Assembly (NCBI GenBank): GCA_021809925.1
Contig: JAJZJV010000006.1
Span: 1 to 33,519, forward strand
Length of the DNA stretch: 33,519 bases
Reading direction: 5' to 3'
From: Microcaldota archaeon
GTDB taxonomy: Archaea > Micrarchaeota > Micrarchaeia > Micrarchaeales > CABMGC01
Part shown: piece by piece, positions 1-8,881 of the stretch
Layout of the letters: the number at the start of each line of letters is the position of its first letter
Numbering within the stretch: the stretch's first letter is position 1
Notes under the pieces: generated by a model
Database searches by the model: none
Told to the model about the DNA's origin: nothing
What the model saw: only the letters and a program-made list of their open reading frames with translations
Position numbers and translations under genes: made by a program

Positions 1-1
1 A

Positions 2-67
2 GAAGGCGACGAAATAGAGTTAGAACCCAAGACTAAAACAATAGAACTGACCTTCAAGAAGGCGTAA
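2..67 (+). CDS. C-terminal end of a CDS truncated by the window edge (...EGDEIELEPKTKTIELTFKKA*)
   Basis: Open frame from base 2 to TAA at 65-67; start lies outside the window. Confidence 0.4.
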   Translation, partial: EGDEIELEPKTKTIELTFKKA

Positions 68-136
68 ACCACATAAGATCAGATATGCATCACGTTAAGA
101 CGTCAGATGACCAACTACTGGATTTATACCTTAGAT

Positions 137-892
137 CTATTCAAGATTATTTCTCTTAATAGAATTGGACAGCTGTTTTAACGGCGTTATCTTATCAGTA
201 AACACCGAGTCTATATTTCTATACAAGTCGTCCTTATCCTGCGCTATATAATGCATGGTTGTTTGCGGACCTGAGTGCCTAGCAAACCTAGACGCTAAGA
301 CTATGTTGCCATTAGTAGACTTGGCGAAATGAGTTATGGCATAGTGCCTTAAACTGTGTGTTGTAAGCCTGTGTAATGGTCTAGACCTATGATAAGAATA
401 AGCTTCTTCCGAAACTGCATAAGTCTGGTCTAAATACGTCTGCTGGATTATCCTACGGAATACGTTTCTAACATAATTCAGGTTTATGTAAGGCAGCTTG
501 GTTCTCCCGTAGTCATTTTCTTTAAAGAAAATGTAACCTTCTGCTGCCTTTATCTCTTTCAGATGGTTATTCATAAATTCTACTGTTTCTTTGAATAATT
601 CGATTGGAATTATTAACGAGTCAGTCTGCCTAGACTTTTCACTGTTTATAGTAAGTTCTCGCTTGTCGAAGTCTATGTTGCTTGTATGCAATTTGCAGAT
701 TTCGCCCATTCGAAGACCAAGAAACGCCTGATACTTAAACAAAAGGCTGAACTTTTCGTTGTGAACGTTTCTTAGGAAGCGTTGTAATTCAAGCTCCGTA
801 AATCCTTTGTTTATCGAACCATATCTAGGCTCTCTTCTTCTTTTAAAGCGTTTTTCATGTGCTCTTGTAACTATTGTTCTAAGTTGTTCCAA
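137..892 (-). CDS. Tyrosine recombinase/integrase, catalytic domain
   Basis: Phage-integrase motifs: 'LGLRMGEICKL' (Arg box I), 'HSLRHYAITHF' (HxxR) and 'ARHSGPQTTMHYI' (H...Y nucleophile). Confidence 0.85.
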   Translation of the reverse strand: MEQLRTIVTRAHEKRFKRRREPRYGSINKGFTELELQRFLRNVHNEKFSLLFKYQAFLGLRMGEICKLHTSNIDFDKRELTINSEKSRQTDSLIIPIELFKETVEFMNNHLKEIKAAEGYIFFKENDYGRTKLPYINLNYVRNVFRRIIQQTYLDQTYAVSEEAYSYHRSRPLHRLTTHSLRHYAITHFAKSTNGNIVLASRFARHSGPQTTMHYIAQDKDDLYRNIDSVFTDKITPLKQLSNSIKRNNLE

Positions 893-989
893 CTTGTTCT
901 TTGAAATTGTATTGCTAAGCTCAGTTGTGTATTTTAGGAAGTCTTTGAAAACGCACCCCGAACCCGCCTTTTCACTGCTTCCAGAATCA

Positions 990-1013
990 GGCCCGAAATC
1001 TGGATTTGAACCC
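990..1013 (-). repeat. tRNA 3'-end-like fragment, candidate attachment site
   Basis: ggcccgaaatctggatttgaaccc resembles the T-arm/acceptor of the adjacent tRNA-Ile (gggcccgaggagatttgaactccc). Confidence 0.45.
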
Positions 1014-1038
1014 TTGTTTTGTCGTCGATTTTTGTAAA

Positions 1039-1146
1039 TGGGCCCGAGGAGATTTGAACTCCCGTCCTCCCGATTTCTGTCATTTGATTAAACTTTTCAA
1101 AAGTTTATATCAGTCGGGTGCTCCAACCAGGCTAAGCTACAAGCCC
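1039..1146 (-). tRNA. tRNA-Ile(GAT) with an intron of about 33 nt in the anticodon loop
   Basis: Reverse complement folds as a tRNA: acceptor GGGCTTG/CGGGCCC, D-arm GCTT..GAGC, anticodon stem CCCGA/TCGGG, loop CTGATA-[intron]-A, T-arm GGGAG TTCAAAT CTCCT, discriminator A. Confidence 0.85.
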
Positions 1147-1171
1147 ATTTTGCATTAATATATGAAGAGCT

Positions 1172-2152
1172 TCATTTATATTCCTTGCTTTCGAAGATGT
1201 TCGGAAGCGCTTCCTTGAATTTTTTAAGGTCCTCTTCAATCTTCGGCATCCTTGTTTTAGATCTCAGCGCAGCTGCAGGGTGGAATGTGACAAGGAACTT
1301 TCTCCCATCTATTTCTATTATCCTGCCATGGTTCTTCTCAACGCTTCCATCGCCAAGCATGGCATTGCTTGCTATGTTTCCGAGAAGGATGATTCCTTCC
1401 GGATTTATGATGCTCAACTGCATCATCAGAAATGGCATGCAGGCAGCCACCTCTTCTTTTGTGGGAAGCCTGTTCTTTGGTGGGAAGAACTGGACAACGC
1501 TGAGTATGTATGCCTTCTCCCGTTTTATTCCTGCATTCTTCAGCATCTTGTTGAGAAGCTCACCGCTCCTCCCGACAAATGGCCTGCCTTGTTTATCTTC
1601 CTCAGCTCCTGGAGCCTGACCAAGTATGACTATCTTCGCATTTAACGGCCCCTCTCCAGGAACAAGCTTCCTGCTCAGTTCCCAATCCTTTTTCCTCACT
1701 GGCAGTGCTCCATATCTCTCATTAATCTTGGACATGATTTCCTTTCTTCTGATATAATCATAAGCATGGCTTAGCAGATCTTTAGAATTCTTGAATCTTA
1801 CCATCGATATTGCTTTTGCATAATCTACCCATTCAAATGCTTTGTGCTCCGAGGATATTCTGACATTTTTCCCTTCAGATTCTGCGAGAAAGAATTTGGC
1901 CCACTTATGTATCTTTTCCCCTTTTTCCTGGAAAAAATATTCTATTACCTCAGAGAACCCATAAACCATCTTCGGCTCGAGGTTGCTCTCCTCTTTTATC
2001 TCTCTCATCGCAGCAATCTCTGGGGTCTCTCCCTTTTCTATATGGCCTTTTGGAAACCCATAATCTCCATTATTGCTTAGCATGAGCAGAAAAAGCAGAG
2101 ACTCTCCATCTCTCTTGTAAATCACGGCACCTGCAGAAAATTCAAACATCAT
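1172..2152 (-). CDS. Nudix hydrolase - family-4-type uracil-DNA glycosylase fusion
   Basis: N-terminal Nudix box GHIEKGETPEIAAMREIKEESNL. C-terminal UDG motifs 'VPGEGPLNAKIVILGQAPGAEEDKQGRPFVGRSGELL', 'PPKNRLPTKEEVAACMPFL' and 'VTFHPAAALR'. Confidence 0.88.
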   Translation of the reverse strand: MMFEFSAGAVIYKRDGESLLFLLMLSNNGDYGFPKGHIEKGETPEIAAMREIKEESNLEPKMVYGFSEVIEYFFQEKGEKIHKWAKFFLAESEGKNVRISSEHKAFEWVDYAKAISMVRFKNSKDLLSHAYDYIRRKEIMSKINERYGALPVRKKDWELSRKLVPGEGPLNAKIVILGQAPGAEEDKQGRPFVGRSGELLNKMLKNAGIKREKAYILSVVQFFPPKNRLPTKEEVAACMPFLMMQLSIINPEGIILLGNIASNAMLGDGSVEKNHGRIIEIDGRKFLVTFHPAAALRSKTRMPKIEEDLKKFKEALPNIFESKEYK

Positions 2153-3648
2153 TCCTTAATCAACCTGTTTAAGATGCAGTATGCGCCCTCAAGCCTTCTC
2201 TGCTCAGAGTAATTGCCGGTCTTTGAGAACAGGTCTGAAGCCGAGGTATAAAAGCCATTGTAATAACTCGGACACGTCTGATTCGTTATCGAGATGCCAT
2301 GCATCACTGCATAGACATTTATTACAGAGGAGCTGTAACTGTTTTCAGAGTACGGGAATGAGCTTTGATACACAAAAAATTCAGTACTGTTGGAGACCAT
2401 ATCATAAATCCTGCTCGTTACTGAATCATTATTGAAAAATATCGCGTCTCCTAGGACAGTGTTGTTTGACAATAATTCCTTGGTGATGTTTGTGTTTTGG
2501 TTTGTAAGGTAAACTATTATAGGATATGATCCCATGCTTTTGTTGGAGAGAATCACAGCTGCAGAGTTACCATTCGTTGCAGTCAATGTTATAAATCCAG
2601 AAAGGTTCAGCTGCGTGCCAGATAACCTCACAATGCTCTGGTTTGTGAAGTTGAATGCTGAAGATGAAGATAAAAGAGATGGGCTTACAGTCAATGACGT
2701 GTAATAATTCATAGTAAATGCCAATATCAATACAGAGGAAAATACTGCTATGAATATGCCTGCCTTCTGTTGCGATGTCGCCTTAAATACCATCTTCCTA
2801 CCAAAGTGCGGCATGTCAAGGCCATATTTCTTTGCAATAAGAAACATGATTATTATCGAAGCGTAGAATAACAGTATGCCTGCCACAAGGTGTATCGAGA
2901 GAATTGCATCCTTCGGCCCGCCGAATAGCCACTCCGCAGCGATGCCTAGCATACGTATAAAGTTGAGCAGCATGACAAGCACCACGCTTGAGATGATCCA
3001 GAGTACTTTTTTCGAGTTCTCTCCGTCATAGAAATATGCAACAGGAATCAGGAACAAAGCCATGGCTATCAGAGCTCCTATCCCAACACAGCTCTGGCCT
3101 ATGCTTATGTTGATACCGTTTGCACTTATAGTTGTCGGAGCAATATACGATATCTTCGCGAATGCGCTCAATATTCCATAAACAAGTTTTGTATTCAGGG
3201 CCGCGAATCCCTGGTTTAACCTTATGATAGGAATGAGCAATATCGGAGAAGCTACAATTGGGTAAATAATCAGCGGCCTCATGTTGTTGATATTCTTGGC
3301 GCCGAAAAGGAGTATCACCAACGAGCACGCAAAGAGCGGAAATATAAGCATTTCTATTTTGTAACTCGTGAATGCAAACGAGAACAATATGCTTAGGTAA
3401 ATCATGGCGATGATAAAAATTGCCATACCCAATGCCCCAAATGCCACATCTGACTTCTTGACATTAGGATGTATACGTTTCTTTGACATGAAGAGTGCTA
3501 GCAGGGGGACCATGAGCAATGGGATTATAACATATGTGGATGGATCCGTATCACTTATCGTGAATGATGTTGTCATAATCACGTTTGCCGTAGCAAAAAG
3601 TATCAATATAAAAAGTACTGCAAACGCTATCTTGCTATCGTATTTCAT
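2149..3648 (-). CDS. Exosortase/archaeosortase family protein with C-terminal extracytoplasmic domain
   Basis: Multi-TM protein with ordered Cys ('GQSCVGIGAL'), Arg ('LLNFIRMLGI') and His ('SIHLVAGIL') typical of exosortase/archaeosortase; overlaps the upstream end of the Nudix-UDG gene. Confidence 0.8.
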   Translation of the reverse strand: MKYDSKIAFAVLFILILFATANVIMTTSFTISDTDPSTYVIIPLLMVPLLALFMSKKRIHPNVKKSDVAFGALGMAIFIIAMIYLSILFSFAFTSYKIEMLIFPLFACSLVILLFGAKNINNMRPLIIYPIVASPILLIPIIRLNQGFAALNTKLVYGILSAFAKISYIAPTTISANGINISIGQSCVGIGALIAMALFLIPVAYFYDGENSKKVLWIISSVVLVMLLNFIRMLGIAAEWLFGGPKDAILSIHLVAGILLFYASIIIMFLIAKKYGLDMPHFGRKMVFKATSQQKAGIFIAVFSSVLILAFTMNYYTSLTVSPSLLSSSSAFNFTNQSIVRLSGTQLNLSGFITLTATNGNSAAVILSNKSMGSYPIIVYLTNQNTNITKELLSNNTVLGDAIFFNNDSVTSRIYDMVSNSTEFFVYQSSFPYSENSYSSSVINVYAVMHGISITNQTCPSYYNGFYTSASDLFSKTGNYSEQRRLEGAYCILNRLIKE

Positions 3649-3772
3649 AAATGCACCGATTAGTCCTCAGCCGATATAGGTTTCATCACTCTTCAGCAGT
3701 TACTCTTGTCTTCACAGGACAAAATATTATCTTTTGGTAGGTATATATAATTTTGCATTCAAATTGTGAAAC

Positions 3773-4213
3773 ATGGGACGGGAGAAATTCAGGTATCTGC
3801 CGCACACAGCTGACATAGCGTTTTTTTCTTACGGCGTAGATAAAAAAGAAGCCATAGAGAATGCAGCTCTCGCGCTGCTGAACATAATGCTGGATCTCAA
3901 AAGGATAAATGAATCAAAGTCCAAGGTCAAGGAATTGAAGATACGGGAAAAAGCTTCAAGCATTGAGGATCTAGTCTGGTTTACTCTTCAAGACATATTG
4001 TCAAACATAGACGCAAGAGCGCTGAAGGCGTACAGCTTTAGGATCGATGCACTCAGAGAGAGCAAGAGTGGAGCAAGGCTTACCGGCAGCATTATGCATA
4101 AGGACATAAAAGACGACCTATCCTTGCTTGAGGTCAAGGCAGTGACTCCACACAATTTGACAATATCAAAAAACAGGAAGAGGTATAGGATACATATTCT
4201 AGTAGATGTATAA
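3773..4213 (+). CDS. Archease
   Basis: 'FRYLPHTADIAFFSYG' N-terminus and 'KAVTPHNLTISK' motif characteristic of archease (RtcB cofactor). Confidence 0.9.
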   Translation: MGREKFRYLPHTADIAFFSYGVDKKEAIENAALALLNIMLDLKRINESKSKVKELKIREKASSIEDLVWFTLQDILSNIDARALKAYSFRIDALRESKSGARLTGSIMHKDIKDDLSLLEVKAVTPHNLTISKNRKRYRIHILVDV

Positions 4214-4270
4214 AACAAGTGAACCGCATCTTAGAAAGGATTATATTGGTTTAAGAAATAGGTCTATCAG

Positions 4271-5287
4271 GGTGAATCGATTAACAGGAAAACATCCATG
4301 CTATTGCTTCTTTTTCTTTCATCCCTAATGCTTCTTGCGGCATCAGTGCTTATGATACAATTAGTATCTGTGGCATACGGTGTGGGTGCTGGAGCATCTA
4401 TACAAAGCGCTGCAGACCATTCAAACGTCACAAGTATATTGGAGCCATCCGCAGAGAATCTGAATCCCCTATACACAACAATACTCTCTGAGTATATGGT
4501 ATTCGTAGTCGGGATAGGGATGCTGATATCTTCTGTGCTAATCTACAAAAACAAATCCAACATTGCAAACAGCGAAGCCAGGGGATATGTCTTTCTTAAT
4601 GCATCCCTTACTCTAATTTACACTGCCCTCTTCTTCATCATACCTGTATTCTTTGTCAATATCATCAAGGCGCAGATAATATCTGTAAGCAATTATTATT
4701 ATCTTGCCGTCTATCTTTCAATAATAATGGCGTTATCAATAGATTCGTATATCATATTATCCAAGTATATTAATCCATCATCACCACACAGGAGGAAGAA
4801 TCTGGCTATAGATCCATCAAAGCCCTACACCAATCTTCTCCGCATAAAGGATGAGATATTCTCACGGCTAATTGGAAATGTATTCATTGTAGATAAGCAC
4901 ATGAATTCGGAGGGCATAGAAAACTTCTCCAGGCTATTCATGGGCAACGAGAACAATGTGCCAGAGGTAAAGATACTTACTTCAAAAGAGATGCTTGATG
5001 CGCGCTTCTCAAGAAACTACCGTGACTGCAAGACTGAGGCTGAGAATTATGGCACGCGGATTAGCGTCTTTGTCATGAGTGATGAAGATGCAGTCTCACA
5101 GCACGAGAGGTTCGTATTCGATGACAAGAATGCTTACAAAGTTCCGCCATTCAACATCATGCATAAGAAGAGTGAGCATATAACTAGGCTTAATCTGAAT
5201 GATGCTAGGCGAAGGTTTAACGAGCTACAAAAAAGATCCATAAAATACGAGAACTTTGTCTCAAAGAATGGCACAAAGCCTAAATGA
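4271..5287 (+). CDS. Multi-TM membrane protein with a C-terminal soluble domain, possibly PLD-like
   Basis: In-frame GTG upstream of the listed ATG (4298); hydrophobic N-terminal half; soluble half contains 'HERFVFDDKNAYKVPPFN'. Confidence 0.65.
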   Translation, partial: GESINRKTSMLLLLFLSSLMLLAASVLMIQLVSVAYGVGAGASIQSAADHSNVTSILEPSAENLNPLYTTILSEYMVFVVGIGMLISSVLIYKNKSNIANSEARGYVFLNASLTLIYTALFFIIPVFFVNIIKAQIISVSNYYYLAVYLSIIMALSIDSYIILSKYINPSSPHRRKNLAIDPSKPYTNLLRIKDEIFSRLIGNVFIVDKHMNSEGIENFSRLFMGNENNVPEVKILTSKEMLDARFSRNYRDCKTEAENYGTRISVFVMSDEDAVSQHERFVFDDKNAYKVPPFNIMHKKSEHITRLNLNDARRRFNELQKRSIKYENFVSKNGTKPK

Positions 5288-5369
5288 GCGCTAAACTATC
5301 TATATAAAGTACAAGATGTGAGATTGGACCAACCATAAATATCAAAGTATTTTCTAATCTGCAGAAGAA

Positions 5370-5507
5370 ATGATAAAAAGCCACATGAAGGTTCCCGAAG
5401 CTATCATTACTGTGGTGAGCGCGAATATTGGGATCTCACAAATCTCATTCTACACTGCAATGGGCTATATTTATCGATCTTTGCTTTTTCTATTTCTAAA
5501 AGGATAA
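5370..5507 (+). CDS. Possible 45-aa small hydrophobic peptide
   Basis: ATG...TAA ORF MIKSHMKVPEAIITVVSANIGISQISFYTAMGYIYRSLLFLFLKG in an otherwise empty gap; no further support. Confidence 0.2.
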   Translation: MIKSHMKVPEAIITVVSANIGISQISFYTAMGYIYRSLLFLFLKG

Positions 5508-5642
5508 ATAGTGGCAATATCCAATCAGGAAAACATACTCTGAGCAGACTCGCTTGATCAGGGACACCATGGAATAAGCCAAATAAAAGAAATGCGATTC
5601 CGATGCTCTATAAAAACGGATGCACCAAAATTCTTCCAAAGA

Positions 5643-5713
5643 AGCCAGGAAAGGGAGTTGAACCCCTCTAAGCCGCTCTGCAGGCGGCTGCATAGCCGAT
5701 CTGCCACCCTGGC
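5643..5713 (-). tRNA. tRNA-Cys(GCA)
   Basis: Reverse complement GCCAGGGTGGCAGATCGGCTATGCAGCCGCCTGCAGAGCGGCTTAGAGGGGTTCAACTCCCTTTCCTGGCT; anticodon stem GCCGC/GCGGC with loop CTGCAGA. Confidence 0.9.
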
Positions 5714-5754
5714 AATAGAAGCATCTATTATCTCTATTATTGGATAGTAATTCT

Positions 5755-6771
5755 CTATAACCCTTTCTGTGAACTTTCCAGCATTCTATCATGCTCTTCT
5801 TCACTGATGCAGGAACGCAGCATGTCTATTGCCTCAAGAGGGAATTTGCCAACCGATGTTTCATTGCTAAGCATTATGGCATATGCATTGTTAGAAATTG
5901 CATTTGAGATATCGCTAACTTCTGCCCTGGTTGGCACAGGCTTGCTGACCATGCTTGCAAGGACTTCTGTAGCCATTATAAATGGCGTCTCGCCTCTCTC
6001 AGCAGCCTTGACTATGAATCTCTGCGCCTGAGAGAGCTTCTCAAAGCCTACATTCAGGGCAAGGTCTCCCCTAGCCACCATCACCATGTCAGACTCGCTG
6101 ATAATTTCATCTATACTATCAAGTGCAGCCTTTCTCTCGATCTTAGAAACGATCTTCGCGTCTTTGGCTGCTGATCTTAATTTTCTAATATTGTCTGCAT
6201 TTCTGACGAACGATTCCGCAACCATATCGCATTTGTTTGCAACAGCGAATCCAAGAAGTTCCATGTCCTCGCTAGTAGGCGGTTCTGCGTCTACTTCAAG
6301 TCCTTCTAAGCTCAGCCCCTTCCTACTCTCTATAATACCATCAAAGTAGGATCTGCATGTTACCCATCTTTTCCCAATTTTTGTTATCTCAAGCTTGAGC
6401 TCCCCATCACCAACATATATTGCAGCTCCTGGCCTGCAATATCTAATAAGATCATATTCTATTGGTACGGAGCCTGGAACAGCGGCTCCTCCCCCAAATG
6501 AGAATCTGACTTCATCGCCCTTCTTGATCTCTCTACTCTTATCAAGCTTGCCTATCCTTATCTTTGGGCCTGGAAGATCTGCCATGATCTCAGTAATCTT
6601 ACCAAGCCTTTTCGATATCGTTCTCACCTTCTCAATAGCTGCAGACCACTCCTTCTCGCTCCCATGGGACAGATTAATTCGCACAATGTCTGCCATGCTG
6701 ACTGCCATTTCAAGAATTTTCTCATCCTTTATCATAGGCCCATAAGTGATTATTATCTTTGTTCTCATCAA
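5755..6771 (-). CDS. pyk: Pyruvate kinase (A/B domains only)
   Basis: 'RTKIIITYGP', 'VRINLSHG', 'DLPGPKIRIG', 'MVARGDLALNVG', 'MATEVLASM' and 'IMLSNETSVGKFPLEA'; ends at 338 aa without the C domain. Confidence 0.85.
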   Translation of the reverse strand: MMRTKIIITYGPMIKDEKILEMAVSMADIVRINLSHGSEKEWSAAIEKVRTISKRLGKITEIMADLPGPKIRIGKLDKSREIKKGDEVRFSFGGGAAVPGSVPIEYDLIRYCRPGAAIYVGDGELKLEITKIGKRWVTCRSYFDGIIESRKGLSLEGLEVDAEPPTSEDMELLGFAVANKCDMVAESFVRNADNIRKLRSAAKDAKIVSKIERKAALDSIDEIISESDMVMVARGDLALNVGFEKLSQAQRFIVKAAERGETPFIMATEVLASMVSKPVPTRAEVSDISNAISNNAYAIMLSNETSVGKFPLEAIDMLRSCISEEEHDRMLESSQKGL

Positions 6772-6875
6772 ACCTACCGTTTAACAGGTCATATTTTCCC
6801 TTTGTAGACATAGCTTAAGAACATATACTAAAATTATATTGTATAAGGATTATCCTTTTTGCAGAGGTTGAGATT

Positions 6876-7709
6876 GTGATAAAAGTTGCTTTCCAGGGTG
6901 AATCAGGGGCTTACAGTGAAGAAGCCGCCAAGAAATATTTCGGAGAAAGAATACGGACAGTTCCATGTCAGACATTTGCAGACATCTTTGAGTCGATCTC
7001 CAGGGGAATTGACTTCGGTGTCGTTCCAATAGAGAATTCAATAGAGGGGAATGTCACGCAGACATACGATCTAATCCTAAAATTTGGGTTTCCGATAGTT
7101 GGCGAGGTTATACATAAAATCTCACACTGCCTAATAGCAAACGAGGGGGCAAATATAAAATCTATCAAAAATGTCTACTCGCATCCGCAGGCTTTGGGCC
7201 AATGCAGAGAGTATCTGGAAAGGATGGGATTTTCTGCGATACCTGAATATGACACAGCAGGAAGTGTAAAGCTGATAAAAGAAAAGGGAATAGCTGATGG
7301 AGCCGCAATAGCTGGAAGGGGAGCTGCGGTAATCTACCGCATGAAGATACTTGCTTCTGGGATAGAAACAAACAAGAAGAATTTCACTAGATTCTTTGTT
7401 ATATCAAGAAAAGCCAATAAATCTTCAAATGATGGCGTTGGGTTCAAAACATCGGTAGCGTTTTCAACAAAACATAGGCCAGGAGCGCTCTACAATGCAA
7501 TAGGATGTTTTGCAAATAATGAAATAAACCTTACATACATCCAATCAAGGCCAATCCTCGGAAAGCCCTGGAAATATAACTTTTACTTAGACTGTGAAGG
7601 ATCCATCCATGATGCAAAACTAAAAGAAGCAGTCAAAGAACTTGGTGCATTTTCCTCATTTGTCAAGGTCCTTGGGTCCTATCAAAAAGCGGAGAAAAAA
7701 GGTAATTGA
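6876..7709 (+). CDS. pheA: Prephenate dehydratase with ACT domain
   Basis: 'VAFQGESGAYSEEAAKKYF', 'VVPIENSIEGNVTQTYDL', 'NFTRFFVI', then 'RPGALYNAIGCFANNEINLTYIQSRP' (ACT). Confidence 0.93.
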   Translation: MIKVAFQGESGAYSEEAAKKYFGERIRTVPCQTFADIFESISRGIDFGVVPIENSIEGNVTQTYDLILKFGFPIVGEVIHKISHCLIANEGANIKSIKNVYSHPQALGQCREYLERMGFSAIPEYDTAGSVKLIKEKGIADGAAIAGRGAAVIYRMKILASGIETNKKNFTRFFVISRKANKSSNDGVGFKTSVAFSTKHRPGALYNAIGCFANNEINLTYIQSRPILGKPWKYNFYLDCEGSIHDAKLKEAVKELGAFSSFVKVLGSYQKAEKKGN

Positions 7710-8528
7710 ATGAGAGTTGCCATATTGGGCGGAGCTGGAAAGATGGGAGGATGGTTCTCTAGGTTCTTCGTGGATAATGGCGATGATGTTGTCATTTCAG
7801 GAAGAAATTTGGCAAAGGCAAAGTCTCTCTCGGAGAAAATCCCTATCTCTGTTGCAGAGAGCAGTACCAATGCGATAATAGGGGCAGACCTTGTAGTGAT
7901 ATCTGTTCCGATCCAGAGTTTTGAGAGTTTACTTGCTGAAATCGCTCCGCACCTCTCCGAGAATCAGAAGGTAATTGATATAACATCCGTAAAGGTGGTG
8001 CCTGTGGATCTAATGCATAAGTTCATCAAAAGCGCATTGGTTTTGGGTACCCATCCTCTATTCGGCCCTTCCTCTGGTGCTGAAGGCCAGAACTTTATCT
8101 TAACTCCAACAAATGTACGAGAGCGCGCCTTTGCGGAAGATTTCTCATCGTTCTTGTCATCAAAGGGATTCAAGGTTCTGATAACAAACCCGGAGGAGCA
8201 CGACTCCGCAATGGCCAAGGTTCTCGCGCTCACACACTTTGTCGGCATCGTCACAGCAGATGTCTGGGAAGAGATAAATATAAATGAAGTACTTCCATTC
8301 AGTGGAACAAGCTTTAAGAGGCTTCATAAATTCGTGGAGAACGTCATTGAGTCTGACGTAGAGCTATATTCTTATCTGCAGATGAATCTTCCCGGAACTG
8401 CTGATCTGGAAGCTCTTTTCGCAAAGAAGGCTGTAGAGTGGTCCACACTCTCAAAAAAGAAGGATACAGAATCTTTTTCTTTGAAGATGAGTGGTCTGAA
8501 AAAGACCATAATTTATAAAGAAGAGTGA
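7710..8528 (+). CDS. tyrA: Prephenate dehydrogenase
   Basis: Rossmann 'MRVAILGGAGKMGGWFSRFF', 'VIDITSVK' and 'GTHPLFGPSS'; starts directly after the pheA stop. Confidence 0.9.
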   Translation: MRVAILGGAGKMGGWFSRFFVDNGDDVVISGRNLAKAKSLSEKIPISVAESSTNAIIGADLVVISVPIQSFESLLAEIAPHLSENQKVIDITSVKVVPVDLMHKFIKSALVLGTHPLFGPSSGAEGQNFILTPTNVRERAFAEDFSSFLSSKGFKVLITNPEEHDSAMAKVLALTHFVGIVTADVWEEININEVLPFSGTSFKRLHKFVENVIESDVELYSYLQMNLPGTADLEALFAKKAVEWSTLSKKKDTESFSLKMSGLKKTIIYKEE

Positions 8529-8641
8529 AAAGTGAGACTTCCTGTAACCAACACGTTTTGATAACATTTATAAAGCTCTAACTGGATTTTTATACGCGAC
8601 CAGTCTGCCAAGGTGCAAGTTCTTTGGCGAGGATGATATTC

Positions 8642-8881
8642 ATGCCCTACGAAACCCTTGAAAGTGCAGTCTTTTTTGGAATCACATCCGTATTCCCGTC
8701 TGGCATAGAGATAATCCTTGTGGCTGTATCCCTTGCTGTCCTTTTCGTACTGGGTATAATGATTGCAAATAAAAAGGAGGATGAGCGATTCGTCTACTTA
8801 ATGCACCTATTGATAGGAGTAAGCTTAGGTGTCTTTGGTGTTGCAATTGCATTCCTTACAGATTATTTCATATCCTTCTGA
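8642..8881 (+). CDS. Small two-TM membrane protein
   Basis: ATG at 8642 preceded by SD-like gaggatgat; two hydrophobic segments. The ORF track gives an upstream start at 8624. Confidence 0.6.
   Translation: MPYETLESAVFFGITSVFPSGIEIILVAVSLAVLFVLGIMIANKKEDERFVYLMHLLIGVSLGVFGVAIAFLTDYFISF

Noticed and set aside
807-1037. 76-aa + strand ORF
   Set aside because: Antisense to the integrase start and runs into the tRNA-end region; no recognisable protein features.
1185-2080. Several + strand ORFs (1185-1619, 1280-1645, 1844-2080)
   Set aside because: Antisense shadow ORFs of the well-supported Nudix-UDG gene.
3026-3328. 100-aa minus ORF
   Set aside because: Alternative frame within the archaeosortase gene.
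5496-5804. 102-aa minus ORF
   Set aside because: Runs through tRNA-Cys and overlaps the pyruvate kinase end.
5807-6745. + strand ORFs opposite pyruvate kinase
   Set aside because: Antisense shadow frames with low-complexity Ser/Leu composition.
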